DNA of 64,000 nt from the NCBI RefSeq assembly GCF_030272615.1, contig NC_081414.1:310249164-310313163 (forward strand), written 5' to 3'. Source of the stretch: Cryptomeria japonica. Its lineage: Eukaryota > Streptophyta > Pinopsida > Cupressales > Cupressaceae. The notes under the pieces are model-generated. The model was given only the letters and a program-made list of their open reading frames with translations, was not told where the DNA came from and ran no database searches. Each line of letters opens with the position of its first letter. Positions within the stretch are counted from its first letter, which is position 1. This document shows positions 32,824-44,440 of the stretch, in pieces. Position numbers and translations under genes: made by a program.

Positions 32824-33900
32824 TTATATGGAGTACACCATTCCTAGTGCCTCTCTCTCAATTGTACTATAATTCCTTTTTGCCTTTAAGAGTAGGCAAC
32901 GAGCAAAGAATATCGGGTGATCCAATCCTTGTAAACCCACTTGTGCCAATGTAGCCCTGATTGAATAATTTGAGGCATCTACGTGCACATACAACTCTTT
33001 GTTCCAATCCGAGTACACTTGAATAGGTGCACTCACCAATCTCGTCTTGACTTCACTATAGGCTATGTCTTGCTCATCCCCCCTTCCTCATCAACATATC
33101 CAAGGGTAAGATATTTGGGCAAAGTTCTTTATGAATCTTCAGTAGTAGCCAACATGCCCAAGGAAGAATTTCATCCCTATTATGTTCTTTGGTGCCTTCA
33201 TTTGTATGATGACCCCTACCTTGTCCAGTTCGATCTTCAATCCTGCTTGGCAGACTGTGGCCAAGTAACTTGCCTTGGGGCACCATGAATCTGCATTTTT
33301 TTGAGTTCAACACAACCTTGCCCTTCGACACCTCTCCATGTATTCTCTAAGTGCTATCAAGTGGATATCCTGCCCACTACATGTTGACCAATCATCCAAG
33401 AAAGCTTTGAAATTTCCTATTGACATCTTATCAAAAATGTGCAAAATAATCCACTGGAAGGTAGCCTATTGTATGCGTACACTCCACCTTCTACCACAAA
33501 GGTATTCTTCAGTTTATCCTCCTCAACGATACTTATCTAGTTGTACCTCGAGAATCTGTCCATAAAAGAATATATCTCATGGAACACAACCTCCTCCAGT
33601 ATGCTATCGGTAAATGGGATTTGGAAGGGATCTTTGATTGTTACTGCATTCAGGCACCTAAAGTACACACATATCTTGATTTGGTTTGCCTCCTTGGAAG
33701 AAATTACAATCGGTGAGACCCACTTGCTTGTTTCTACTTTGAAAATTGTGCCCGCATCTAACATTTTCTCAATTTCCTCATGTACCTTGGCTACACAATT
33801 CTTATTCACCCTATAGGGTCTCTTCCATACTAATTGTGCACCTAGTACGAGAGGAATTCTATGTATGCAGAGCTCTGGTGGTATCCCCTTCAAGTCCTTA
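32824..33900 (-). pseudogene. Reverse transcriptase and RNase H (Tat/Athila-like)
   Basis: RT at 33893-33074 contains K-R-P-Y-R-V-N, E-E-I-E-K-M-L-D-A-G-T-I, S-K-W-V-S-P-I-V-I-S-S-K-E, I-C-V-Y-F-R-C-L-N and F-M-D-R-F-S-R-Y-N. After stops and shifts it has F-V-V-E-G-G-V-Y-A-Y-N-R-L-P and F-K-A-F-L-D-D-W (polymerase motif LDD). RNase H at 33039-32824 contains E-L-Y-V-H-V-D-A-S-N-Y-S-I, H-P-I-F-F-A-R-C and Y-S-T-I-E-R-E-A-L-G-M-V-Y. The order and spacing match gypsy pol. At least four frame breaks are present. Confidence 0.85.
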
Positions 33901-34619
33901 TGTGTCCAAGCAAAGGTGTCCTTTTATTCCATGAATATCTTGAATGCAACTGCCTTCAGTACGGGGTCCCAATCATCACCAACCAAGATGACCTCTAAGT
34001 TGTCTTCATCACCAAAATTTATCTTCTTTACACTCAACTCCTCATATTTTATTGAATTGTCTCTTTCAAAGTGAGTGTATCGTCCACCTGTGCCACTCCC
34101 TCCTTGTACTACTCATACTCCATGGGGGAAGTATCATTTCCAATACCTCGGTCGCCTTCCTTGACCTCCCCAATCTATAGCATGTTGCATTCATGGTGGA
34201 AGACTTTGTGGTCTTCCATTTGCTAGTGAAATACTCCAATCAAGGAACTCATCTCATCTTCAAAACAATCTTCTAATTCAAGCACCCCTTCATCATTGGG
34301 TTACATGCCTTTCCTTCATTAATACCTAACTCTTCATCTTGAACTCTAATTTAGAGGATGCCAGTTCCTCGCTCACCACCCAATTCCTCAGGTCGGTGTA
34401 CTTCCTTCACTCTTGATTGAGAGTGTATTCCACTTCCAATTATGATTCACCTTGGCAGTAATCAACTATCCCCTCCCAAGGAGTGCATCATATGCCTTCT
34501 TTTGCAGCCAAATGACTACAAAGTCCAAGAAAAAGTATTATGTCCCAATCATTACTTTTTGTGCCATCAATGTTCTAAACGGCTTGATGCTATGTTGGTC
34601 AACACCCACCAAGTGGAAG

Positions 34620-34830
34620 GTTGGTGGCTAGAGTGTCAGCTTTGCAAGGCATTTCCAAGTTTCCTCTGGTAGCACATTGACTCCTAAGCCTCGAGCGACA
34701 ATGGTATTTATCAACTTCCTCCCCATTATTTTCATCTTGACGACAATCGGCTTACTCTCGATACTCACTATTAGCAACATAAGATCAATATCCTGGTTAC
34801 CTTCACATGATGGTTTCACTGTCGGTTCCT
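34620..34830 (-). pseudogene. Aspartic protease remnant (Tat/Athila-like)
   Basis: The minus ORF has K-M-K-I-M-G-R-K-L-I-N-T-I-V-A-R-G-L-G-V-N-V-L-P-E-E-T-W-K-C-L. This is the usual protease region where the active site D-G-G-S-G-V-N-(V/I)-L stands; here the catalytic Asp position reads A-R-G-L-G. The enzyme would be inactive. Confidence 0.7.
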
Positions 34831-34939
34831 CTTGTGACTTACATTATTTCTAGTCGTTTATGTCATCAACAATGATATTAGTGATTGCCATTTTTAACTA
34901 TGGCATAGTTTGTAGAAGGTTCATTACCTTTACAAGTAT

Positions 34940-35315
34940 TATTGTTTATAGCACCTGTTGTACTATGTTCTCAAACTCCAAATGCAGTGGAGTACTATCG
35001 CCTTCATTAAAGGCTCTTCTCTCATTTGCCATTGCTTGTTCTACGTCGGCTTTGGCTTCCCAGAGTCTCTCCTTCGTCGTACAAGGGTCTAGGTATATTG
35101 CCTTCTTTGTTTGTAACCTACTGATCACTATAACTTCCTCATCCAGTTCATCCATGGCCACCATATTCACCCCGTTTTGCTTCAAGCAGTCAATGTCTTC
35201 ACGATTCCTAAGTGCACACCACTTGAATAACATGCTTGAGTTATTTTAACCACTTTGGCACTCTTGGGCAAAGTGACCCCATTCATTGCACTTTCGACAC
35301 TAAATCATTGGTCTT
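34940..35315 (-). pseudogene. Gag C-terminus with zinc knuckle (Tat/Athila-like)
   Basis: The minus strand at about 35315-35255 reads C-R-K-C-N-E-W-G-H-F-A-Q-E-C, a complete CX2CX4HX4C nucleocapsid knuckle. An acidic linker (N-M-V-A-M-D-E-L-D-E-E-V) and A-D-V-E-Q-A-M-A-N-E-R-R follow at 35233-34946. A stop lies one residue before the knuckle (P-M-I-stop-C). Confidence 0.75.
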
Positions 35316-35319
35316 CCCT

Positions 35320-35900
35320 TCACGTCATATCGTATTCTACTTCTTGGGCCATTGTTGATATTGTAGCAGTTATTATTTCCTCACCTGTTGCGGTATCTAA
35401 CAAGCAAAAAGAGTTGGAATAGAAAATAGTGTATTCTTGTATCTGCATATAGAAGACTGTATCCTCACATAGAATATTGTATCCCTTCATTTATGTTTAA
35501 TTCCTACTAAAGATATAATTTACTTTAATTCTCCTCCGTGTAGTATAAGCTTTAAAGAAGATTTAACACTCTAACACTAAGATCAATAGCTCATATTGAT
35601 TTTACGTCAACACTTGTCGGTGCCATCCAGACCTTGGTTATCAAATAACCAAAGGGAAGGACAAATCAAGACCTTAGAAAATAGCATTGACAAATTTTAG
35701 GATTGGTGAGAAAAGAAATTGACAAGAATTTAAGCTTGACACCAAAGGAATTGGAACCATGTACTAGAAAGTTGAGGCAAAATTCTTCTTACCATAGGGC
35801 AAAGATTTATGGTGTGCATTCCCACATTTGTACTACAAATGGTTGTCAAAACACATAGATGCCACTAGAAAAAGTAAGGGGAGAAGATCTAATAAGTGGG
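35320..35900. other. No gene seen
   Basis: The stretch is AT-rich. Near 35430-35490 the word GTATC...ATAGAA..TGTATCC repeats loosely. The purine-rich AAAAAGTAAGGGGAGAAGATC at 35872-35890 stands just before an LTR start at 35901 and might be a polypurine tract. Confidence 0.3.
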
Positions 35901-35997
35901 TGTAATGTCCCCTTCTCAGCAATAATCAGCTCAGTTGACCGTTAGCCTATTCCGAAGACCCATAGGCTAGTTGGATGCAGAAATTAGGGTTTCCTAC
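35901..35997 (+). repeat. Truncated LTR start, chromovirus-LTR family
   Basis: TGTAATGTCCCCTTCTCA, then TTAGCCTATTCC, AGACCCATAGGCTA and AATTAGGGTTTC follow in the same order as in the chromovirus LTR read from 10251 leftward. It is cut off at 35997 by LTR copy R. Confidence 0.75.
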
Positions 35998-37056
35998 TAT
36001 TGATGTGTTTTTCATGCACATGTGAACACAATAAAATACCCAAAAGTATCTTATCCTCTCTTGAACAAAGTTACTCAACTGTTGAAGATCGGCTTGAGGA
36101 TCACTTGAGACAACTCCAAGGTTCTGGTATGTCAGGTCTTGACATGTGGATAAGCACAGTTGGTTGATGTGATTGCCGGTATCACAAGGGGACTTACGTT
36201 AAATTGTCGAATGCTTGAATCGTCGGAACATGATCATCTGATGTTGCAATCTTGTGATGCTTTGATCCTAAACTAACTTGAGTTGAAAAAAGGACAAAAG
36301 ATGAAGGGATGAGAGAGTCTATTCTAAGACCTAGAATGCAAGAAGATGGATGAATGATTAGAGGGAATCCTACTGGGCAAGGTCTCACCATCAACTTGAA
36401 CAATTTGACACAAGCTCAATGCAATCTTCTAAGGACATTTCAAAGATGTTCAAATCATTACCATCAAACATTACTCATCTTTCAAGTTAATGCATAGACA
36501 ATGGACGCATAACAATTTGAGGTTAGGTTCATATCATTCCAATTGACCACGCAAGGCGCACTTACAATCAGCAAGAGGCTAGTGGTATGGACTAAACAGA
36601 TTCCACACAAATGCGTTCAACAAATTCTTCCATTCAATCTAATCAACATGAAAGTAAATTGAGAAGTAAAGACCATGCGAGTTGTTGAAGTAACAAATCA
36701 AATTCACCATAACTTCAATGAAATCAATTGCTTTTTATAACAAGGCTTGGCAACAATCTTTGCCTTCTCCTAATCTAACTTCTACTCTATTTGCTATTCT
36801 ATTTTTCTCTATTCTATCACTATTCTTCTATTCTTTCTATTATCCTTTACAAATGAAGAGCTTGAGCCTTTTATAATGCTCTCAATACAATTCAATGGCT
36901 TAGATCAATTTGAGATCAATGGCCAAGATTTTACAATGAAAACCCTAATTAGGGTTTGTTATAACAAACTCAATTCGGGCCAATGAAATAATTACACACT
37001 TTAGCATAACCAATAGATAATAAGGGTAGGTGCCTCGAAGTTTGTACCATCATAGG

Positions 37057-38985
37057 TGTAATGTCCCCAACTTGGTTCAAGACAGTTTTAGCCGTAATTA
37101 ATTGATTTCCAATATATTTATAACTTAACTAAATCGATTAAAAGACAAACTATCTTAACACAAATCCAACCTAAGATGTTCTATCTTTTCTTTAATCCAT
37201 CAAGTACTAGCTATCTCACCATACTAAATAATTAATCCTATTTTTGCTTTATAAATCATTTATGCATTAATTAATTTTTAATTACTAAATACTTATTATT
37301 ATCAATCAATTAATAAATACTTTGTTTTGGTGATTTAATAAATATTTATTAATTTACTAATTAATAATTACTTTTTATTATATTAATATTAACTATAATT
37401 ATTATATTAATATTTATTATTATCAATATCTATATTTAAGGTCCTTATATTATTCCTTATACTGAATTGAATATATATATATAAATAAAGAAATGAATTA
37501 AATTATATAATCAATTATTTATGTATCTACTAATTACTTATTATATAAGTTATTAATATACTGCTGCTTAAATCAGGAACAATCACCATATTTAGTGGTT
37601 GTAAAGGCAGACAGATCTGACGCACGTCAGATCTGGTCTGCCACTATATGTGTAACTCAGTTTGGCTCTCATCATATTGAAGTCTATACTGATATTACTA
37701 TTAAATTCTGCATACAGACATTATCAAGCTTCATATATTAGGCATACGTATTAAGCATATCCCTGTGCATACTACCGAGAACAAAAGATGTTACTGCCTG
37801 TAGCTTTATAACAGTTCCGATCTCCTTATTACAGCCTTCGGTATTGGTAATATTCCCTATAATTATATTATTACTTATTTTAAAATAGTATTATAATATT
37901 TGTTCTACTGCAGACATTTCATAAACAAATTGTAATAATTACAATTTTATTACTATTATTATTTTTATTATTCTTCTAAATTAATTTCATTATTAATTCT
38001 GTATAAGAATGCAATCGTCTTATATATTAAGCATCTGTAACCTACTAATAATAGTTCTGATCCGCTTAATAGTCTGAGTATTATTGCAAGCAATTGTGCC
38101 TTTTCTGATTGTTGTGTTTGAACGACATACAATAAGGGTGCCATCTCTGATATATGCCCCTTGGGATTGTGGATACAGTATTTGGGCCTTCGGCCTTCCT
38201 AAGAACTCTTCCGCCTGGAATAGAAAACATTATATATCCCCTCCATGCCCTCTGGCAATGACATGATTAATTATATATATTCCATCGGGTGTGACCATTT
38301 GAAGATAGAGACATCTTTATTTGCTAAGGTTGTAAATGCACCACTTCATCATACTAACCGATGTTCTTATCTTTATGTTGATCTCCTCTTCCCATATGTA
38401 ATTGGTTGGCTATATAAATTACGATTAGCCTTCTTGCCAATCGGTGTATGCTGGTAATTAATCACAATTGTAACGTCTCATAATTGCTGATCATAATATT
38501 ACTATACCTAGTATAGTGTAAATTCCGTATAGCTAATATCTTAATAACGCACACCATTGAATCTGAATCCGCACATAACAATGGAGTGCGTATGAAAGTT
38601 TGAGGTGGTTATGCAAAGTAAATACAAATAATATAAAAATAGTTATCTTTACTCGTATGCACTCACCGGATATTTATTTTATTATTATTATTTATTTATA
38701 TTACTTATATTATTATTATTTGATAAATATGAATTTAATATTAAGAAATATAAATTTTATATTAAATCTTATTTGTTATTAATAAATAATAATCATATAT
38801 AACAATAATAATAAATAATAATCATAACAAATAATAATAAACATTAATAAGTATATATTAGAGGAAAATCGTGAAGTCTCATAAATGAGACGACTTTCCA
38901 ATATTATTAAATGTTAATTAATAAAGTTTTAATTATCCTATTTATTTAATCACAATAATCCAATGTCCAAAGAGGGGTTATGACA
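37057..38985 (+). repeat. Solo LTR nested in LTR copy R
   Basis: It starts TGTAATGTCCCC (37057) and ends AGAGGGGTTATGACA (38985), with TG...CA termini. The flanking ATAGG (37052-37056) and ATGGG (38986-38990) are a one-mismatch target duplication, and the host LTR resumes exactly at the junction. The interior is extremely AT-rich (about 37250-37560 and 38680-38850 are nearly pure A/T). It contains inverted repeats at 37606-37642 and 38875-38890. Confidence 0.82.
37606..37642. repeat. Long inverted repeat (hairpin) in the nested solo LTR
   Basis: GGCAGACAGATCTGACG is followed after one base by CGTCAGATCTGGTCTGCC. The arms are reverse complements over 17 bp except for one extra G. The GC-rich hairpin stands out in very AT-rich surroundings. 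Confidence 0.85.
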
Positions 38986-38990
38986 ATGGG
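38986..38990. repeat. Target-site duplication ATGGG (partner ATAGG at 37052-37056)
   Basis: Four of five bases match the left flank; insertion position is confirmed by alignment of the host LTR with copy L. Confidence 0.7.
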
Positions 38991-39685
38991 TGAGTCAAGT
39001 ACATTGAATCTAAACATGTTGATGTGGAACTTCTCTGATTGGTGGGTGGTGACTGGGATGATGACTAGGATTCCACCTTTAACTTACACTTGTAGGCTTG
39101 ATAGATCATCATGAAGGAATATTTCTTGATACTCAACATTATCCAGCTTCAACGATGATGATCTTCTAACTTTGATTAACTCTTCTGAAACTATCCTCTT
39201 AAGGACTTCAATCCTGGAAGTACAAGGTATAAATCTTGTCTTCTTAGTTTTGAAGAATTGATGTTGCCTTGGGACGAATTCTTGATGGCACAACTGCTTC
39301 TCTGCTTTGGAATTCCTTCTCTGTGACTCCTTTCATGTTGTAGGTGTTGTGGATCATGTCTTTGTGTAAGTGAATGCTTCTTGTGTAATCACCTTCTTGT
39401 GCTTGTCTATGAAGTTCCCTTGAGGATATCTCCCTTGTATCTTAACCTTGATGTTAAAATTTGATCCTTGAGAGACTTGATTCAATCCTCCTCCAATGTG
39501 ATCCCCTTGATTTCTATCTTCATCATCCTGCAAAACAAACAAATGAGCATCAAACACTCATGATATATACCTTCTATATAACCTCCTAGTTTGATGTAAT
39601 TATGTGATTTCATGTGGTTTGCAGGTTTAATAAGAGCATTTAGAGAGAATTTGCCTTCATGAAGGAGCATTTGAAGCTGAGGTCG

Positions 39686-40985
39686 TGTTGACGTGTCTAA
39701 AATCGCTGAACTTGCGACTTCATCCGGCCAACGCAAAATAGAATGTACTCGCTGAGTATCCTATCCTCTCTTGAGATAAGGAAATCCCTAATGCTGGTTT
39801 TGTTGATCAAAGGGGACAACCTCAAGGCTTTGATTGTCAGGTCTTGACTGTGGGATTACTCAGTGGTTTGATGTGTTTTTGCTGGAAATACAAAGGGGAC
39901 TTACAGTGATATGAATAATTGCTGGATGAGTTCCCTAAAACTTTGACAGTCTCGTTATCGATTGGTTTCAGTTGCATGATACTATTTCAGCAGGACTGTG
40001 GATTCTTCTTGGTAAAAAAAGGAAAAAAAGAGGGATAGGGAAAGAGAGGTACAGCAAGTCTAAATTATTTAACTAAGATAGCATATTAAGAAAACAGACA
40101 GACACCTCCAAATAACTAGATTAAACATTACCAGCCATTTAAGCACAATACTTGTATGAATCTAGTGCGATCTTCAAGGGAAAATTGAGTTTTCATGCTA
40201 TTAAATACAACGTCAGAACTTTAACATTCATTTAGTGAGTATTCAATAACCGAACTAAGCATATGAAAGGTTCAGATTAACCATGCAGAAGGAAAGACAA
40301 TCAGTCATTCCCTAATGGTATGAACAGTGAGGATTCTATCATATGTTTATCTAGAAAATGCTATATAAATGAAAGAAACATAACTGAAAAATTCGAATTA
40401 ATGAAGAAGGAGACCATGCACTCACAAAGAAACTTGAAACAGTCTTAACTTTGCATTAAATCCTGTAAATTTCGCCAGAGCTTCAGCAACAATCCATGAA
40501 CTTCTTACAAAATGAGGGAAAACCAATCCCCTTAAATAGGCTTCAAAAATGGATGAATGGCCAAGATCTAATCTAAACAAGTGGCCCAGATTCATCCTTA
40601 CAAAAGGGTACCCATACCCATAAATGGAGGGTAAATATCAGCAACTACCCCAAAGGGAGCAATAACTACCCAAAAAGGTAATTAAAACTCATCCAAAATA
40701 ATTTAAAAAGGTGCATACACACAAAGTTTACATTTACAGTTGACTTGGAAGTCAAATATGACCCTTTGGCCAAAAAGTACACTTTTTCAAAATTCAAAAG
40801 AAAAATGCACTTTAGGAAAGCACTTTCTCTTTTCCAACTTCACATCTTTTTACCAAAAATTGATCCTCTCCATGCAAATATTCTTGCCACAGGTCTCGAC
40901 CTGTTGCACGTTCCTCATGAACATACTTCTGGAACCTAATGCACAACTAGAACAGCAAACCAAACTGAGGCACAGGGGGATGATG
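39686..40985 (-). repeat. Further LTR-like copy of the same family, minus orientation
   Basis: It begins TGTTGACGTGTC (39686), the counterpart of the TGTTGATGTG end of copies L and R. It has the blocks TATCCTATCCTCTCTTGAGA, GTCAGGTCTTGACTGTGG and ACAAAGGGGACTTACAG in the same order as copy R at 36030-36190. A minus-strand TATTTAAG box lies near 40537-40545, and U3-like DNA follows. The right end is not sharp. It lies directly downstream, in the minus sense, of the long unknown ORF and may be its 3' LTR. Confidence 0.55.
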
Positions 40986-40989
40986 AATT

Positions 40990-43900
40990 TTATACTACAT
41001 GCTCTCCAGATAATGATCTGTGTTTCAAACCGTCCTGCCAGCTAGACCGATTAGCCTCAAAGCTCAAAATATCAGAATGTAATTTACTAGCAAAATCTAG
41101 GTCCTCTGCAGAGTAGGCAATTTTATCTATTTTTAATCTATCCTCCCAGTCTGGATGGATTATGGGATCGGACAAACTATTTTGCCAACCCAAAACCATG
41201 GATCGAAGGATTATCCCACCAAGGTCCCTTGTGTTCTTTAGAATTTCCTCGCATGTCTCTTGCTCTTTGTTAATGGTAGCCTTTGTGTCATTCTTCATGC
41301 TGATGGTCCAGTACCATTCTTTAAAAATGTTGATGTCGTGGGGGTCCAAGATGTCAAACAATGTAGGAATCTGCGGATGGGTCCAGAAAAGAGCCATCAT
41401 GAGGGGGAGAGTTGTAGTAACGGCTTTATGAATTATGAGGCATTCCCACTTCATCTCGTACAATTTGACCAAAACGGTTTCCCGGTGGTGGGCCATTTTC
41501 TTTAAATCCTTAATGATTAGCTCCCCCTTCTCCTTGAGACTTCGAATCCATTCCCTAACAGCCTTCGCAATATCCCGTACTCCTCCAAATTTTGTCGTGG
41601 TCCTCTATGCCAATGTTGTCGGGAGAATGTGGGATTCAGGGGCATTATGCAATGGTCTCAGGAGTTGGTCAATGTACCCCTCGGCCTGCTTAGCACGAGC
41701 TTGATACATGTTCTTTTCAGCTATTATCTCTTCGAGTTGCCTGAGTATGTTTTGTACTAAATCCCTGAATTCCTCCTTTTCCTGTTCCTTAGTGGCTCGT
41801 CCAATGGGGACAGTCATGATGCTATAATCAGCCAGTGTAATCTGATCCGCTAGCTTGTCTACAGGCGAGGTGGCAATATGAAGAGTACGATTCTTTGTTC
41901 ATCCTTGGTTATTCTGGAATATGCCTTGGGCTTTTTCTTCCCCTTGGCCTTAGCTTGGTCTATGCGTGAGAAGATGTCTTCCAAATCGATGGGTGGCTTG
42001 GTGGCGGCCTTGCGCTGAGCTCGGGCAATTAACCATTCTTGAGGTACAGTCTGGGCTGATGCTATGGTTAAATTTGCACTTTGTTCTTTGATGTTTTCAG
42101 CCGTCTCATCACAAATTTGCAATTGTTCCGTTCCAGGAGGAGTAGAGGAAGTGTCAAGTTCCTTACTTGCAACCGAATTTTCTCCCACTTCACTGAACAA
42201 TTGCCTGGTACCTTCGTGTGATGGTTGTTCTTCAGTCTTTTCAGGCTCGCGGGTATCATCTGTCCTTTGCTCTCCTTCAACAGTGGAGTCATCCTTAGTA
42301 GTATTATGGAGCAGCAATTCATGGCGGCTCTGTTGGGTGGGTTCATGCAATTCAATCCCCTAAGTGAATGGAATCTCTCCTTCCTCAACTTGGTTATCCA
42401 ACTCGGCTGATTCAATGGCTCTTAGCTCGACATCCAGCATGTTGGGTGTAGGAGGATCATCAGCTCCAAACGCATCAATATCACTCTGGGAAGGCAGAGC
42501 AGGTATATAATCTAGTTCTACTACATCATCGGACGAACTAGGGTCCTTTGACGATGAAGTGACCTCTAGCCTCCTAATAGGGATCTTTTCCCTTCTTGTT
42601 CTTTTGGATGTCCGAGTTCCTCTGCTGGCCTTAGCCTTCTTTCTTTTCTCAAGCTTTTCGATTTCTTCCTTAGGTGCACTGGAAGTTCCCTCATCTTCGA
42701 AGGACTGAGAATCAAGGCTACCCATCAAGTGGTAGGTGAACTGGACTCCCTCATGTATCAGTCGCTCAATCTACTGGTGCAACCACTGGTCAGTATATCT
42801 TCCTGGGGCTGCCATAACCGCCTCAAAATTAGTGATCGGGTCCTACAACCAATCAATGCCTAGCAAAAGATGCCTTATTGCCACAAATTCCCGAACTTGC
42901 AGGCAATTTCCTGAATCTGTGAGTTAATCTGGGACTCGGCGGTATTCGTAGAGTCGCATTTGCTGCACACTGAGCCTCAAATATTCGCGCCTTCGGACCT
43001 CATAGTCATCAGAGCAGTTCTTCCAATAATCTTCAACTGGCTCTTTTGCTCTGTATCGCCTGCCATAGGCCCTCTTTGCCAGATTGTTGTGATCGAAGCA
43101 TTTCCTTGGAAAATGCTCTTGTAGGCTGTAGGAGGCCAGCTCTGCAAAGGATTCCTCTGCCTGGGATGGGTTCTTTAGATGGACATCCTGGTTACCTATA
43201 ATCATAGGGAATGCGAATCCAAACTGCTTCCTGTCCCTGAGTAAGCTGCCTGCCGAACGTGACTGCCTTGCGACTTCCAGGAGAACTATCTTGTCGATTG
43301 GGTACCGCGGAAGTTGGAAAGGAGTACCCTCAAAGCCAGCTATCCGGATGTAGGAGAACCTTGGGAACTAGATGAACTAGGCACCATATCTCTATACTAG
43401 AATAGTAGCTTGCTCTGAGAGCCTTATGTGTAATCCTCCCTGCATTAGCCTGACCAGGCACATTGTGAAGGCATAGTTGAAGCGCTCATATTGACCAACT
43501 GCATAGGCAAGGCTGCTCTTTTCTCTTTGTGCTATGTCTTGATAGTGTAGCTATGGGTAACAATCGTATACCTTCACCTGATCAGGCCCATTCCCAATTT
43601 CACCTTTCATGATCAAACCTGGTAGTGGCTGATTCCTGGCGAACATGTAGACTAAATAGGATGTCATAGTGAAGTACTTCTTCGCCTCAAGTTCGATCAG
43701 CTAAGTGTGGATGTTGTCACTTATGATCTGGACCCAGTCAAACTTGGATTTCCCAGCGAAGACCTGTTCTATGAAGTAAAACATCCATTCCTCAAAGTAA
43801 TTGGATTGGGGAAGTCCCATAATCCTGCTAAGCAATGTGACCATGTCCCCATGCTCATTGTGAAAGTCACTTCTAGGGGTCTTTTTCCCAATCCTGACGC

Positions 43901-44435
43901 TTGAAGGTCTTCTCTCCTTGTACCACTCTTCATTTATCAGTGTTCTGCATTTGGCAGGGTTTACATCATACGTTGCCTGCACTTCATCCATAGTTTTTGC
44001 TATAGGGTTGTTCAGGAAGGGGATGTCAAATAAGTCGCCAATGGCCTCAGGAGTGAAGTTAGCGAGGACCATTTTCTCGAGGAGCACCAATCTGGAGCTT
44101 GGTTGGTAATGTCGGGCAGCCTCTACTACTAACTCATGGTTCTGCACTGCTGGGGGAAATCCTGCCGCCTGGGCAATGCCGCTTTCCATCATCCACCTAG
44201 GCCTGCCATAGGCATTAGGGGAGAAGACTCGGTTTCTGAAATCTTGAATATCAATATGGCCCAGGTCAGTATCACTGACATTCTCCCATACACTCTGAAC
44301 TTTTGATTCCCTCAGTCCCCCTCTTTGATACTAATACTTCATCTTTTCGACTCTGCGAGGGATATCTGACTTGGATGCTCGTGACGTTTCGGCTGGAGCA
44401 GGTGTCTTTGATGATTCTACCGCCGATTTAGGCAT
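40990..44435 (-). pseudogene. Long decayed ORF of unknown family (about 1150 codons)
   Basis: Starting at M-P-K-S-A-V-E-S-S-K (44435), one minus-strand frame runs to about 41880 with about ten stops but no frame change. One shift then leads into the frame that ends at 40990. The N-terminal part looks globular: D-I-Q-D-F-R-N-R-V-F-S-P-N-A-Y-G-R-P-R-W, then A-A-G-F-P-P-A-V-Q-N-H-E-L-V-V-E-A, C-R-T-L-I-N-E-E-W-Y-K-E-R-R-P, and F-E-E-W-M-F-Y-F-I-E-Q-V-F-A-G-K-S-K-F-D-W. Past a stop it continues with Y-F-T-M-T-S-Y-L-V-Y-M-F-A-R. The middle (about 42730-41880) is Ser/Glu/Lys-rich and probably disordered. The C-terminus has helical E-E-I-I-A-E-K-N-M-Y-Q-A-R-A-K-Q-A-E. No protease, RT or integrase motif is present. 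It is most likely an accessory or sole ORF of a retroelement; I do not recognise a named domain. Confidence 0.6.
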
Positions 44436-44440
44436 TTATC

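Larger units (their letters stand above)
32250..35320 (-). mobile_element. Degenerate Ty3/gypsy (Tat/Athila-like) internal region
   Basis: On the minus strand: nucleocapsid zinc knuckle (about 35310), protease, RT, RNase H and integrase zinc finger follow in gypsy order without a chromodomain. The protease motif G-L-G-V-N-V-L-P-E-E-T-W and the RT motif F-L-D-D-W fit the Tat/Athila branch. It stops abruptly at 32250, where LTR copy L begins, inside the integrase. No LTR of its own can be assigned. Stops and frame changes are many, so it is older than the three complete elements. Confidence 0.75.
35998..39680 (-). repeat. LTR of the 'TATCCTCTCTTGA' family, minus orientation (copy R), split by another LTR
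   Basis: The two parts 35998-37056 and 38986 to about 39680 together align with the reverse complement of copy L. Proof of continuity: the DNA just right of 38985 (reverse complement CACCAATCAGAGAAGTTCC, then ATCAACATG, then TTCAATG) matches the stretch of copy L that directly precedes the block matching the DNA left of 37057. The inserted 37057-38985 is therefore a later event. The TATA box is GAGCCTTTTATA on the plus strand near 36860-36873. The right end is approximate. Confidence 0.75.
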
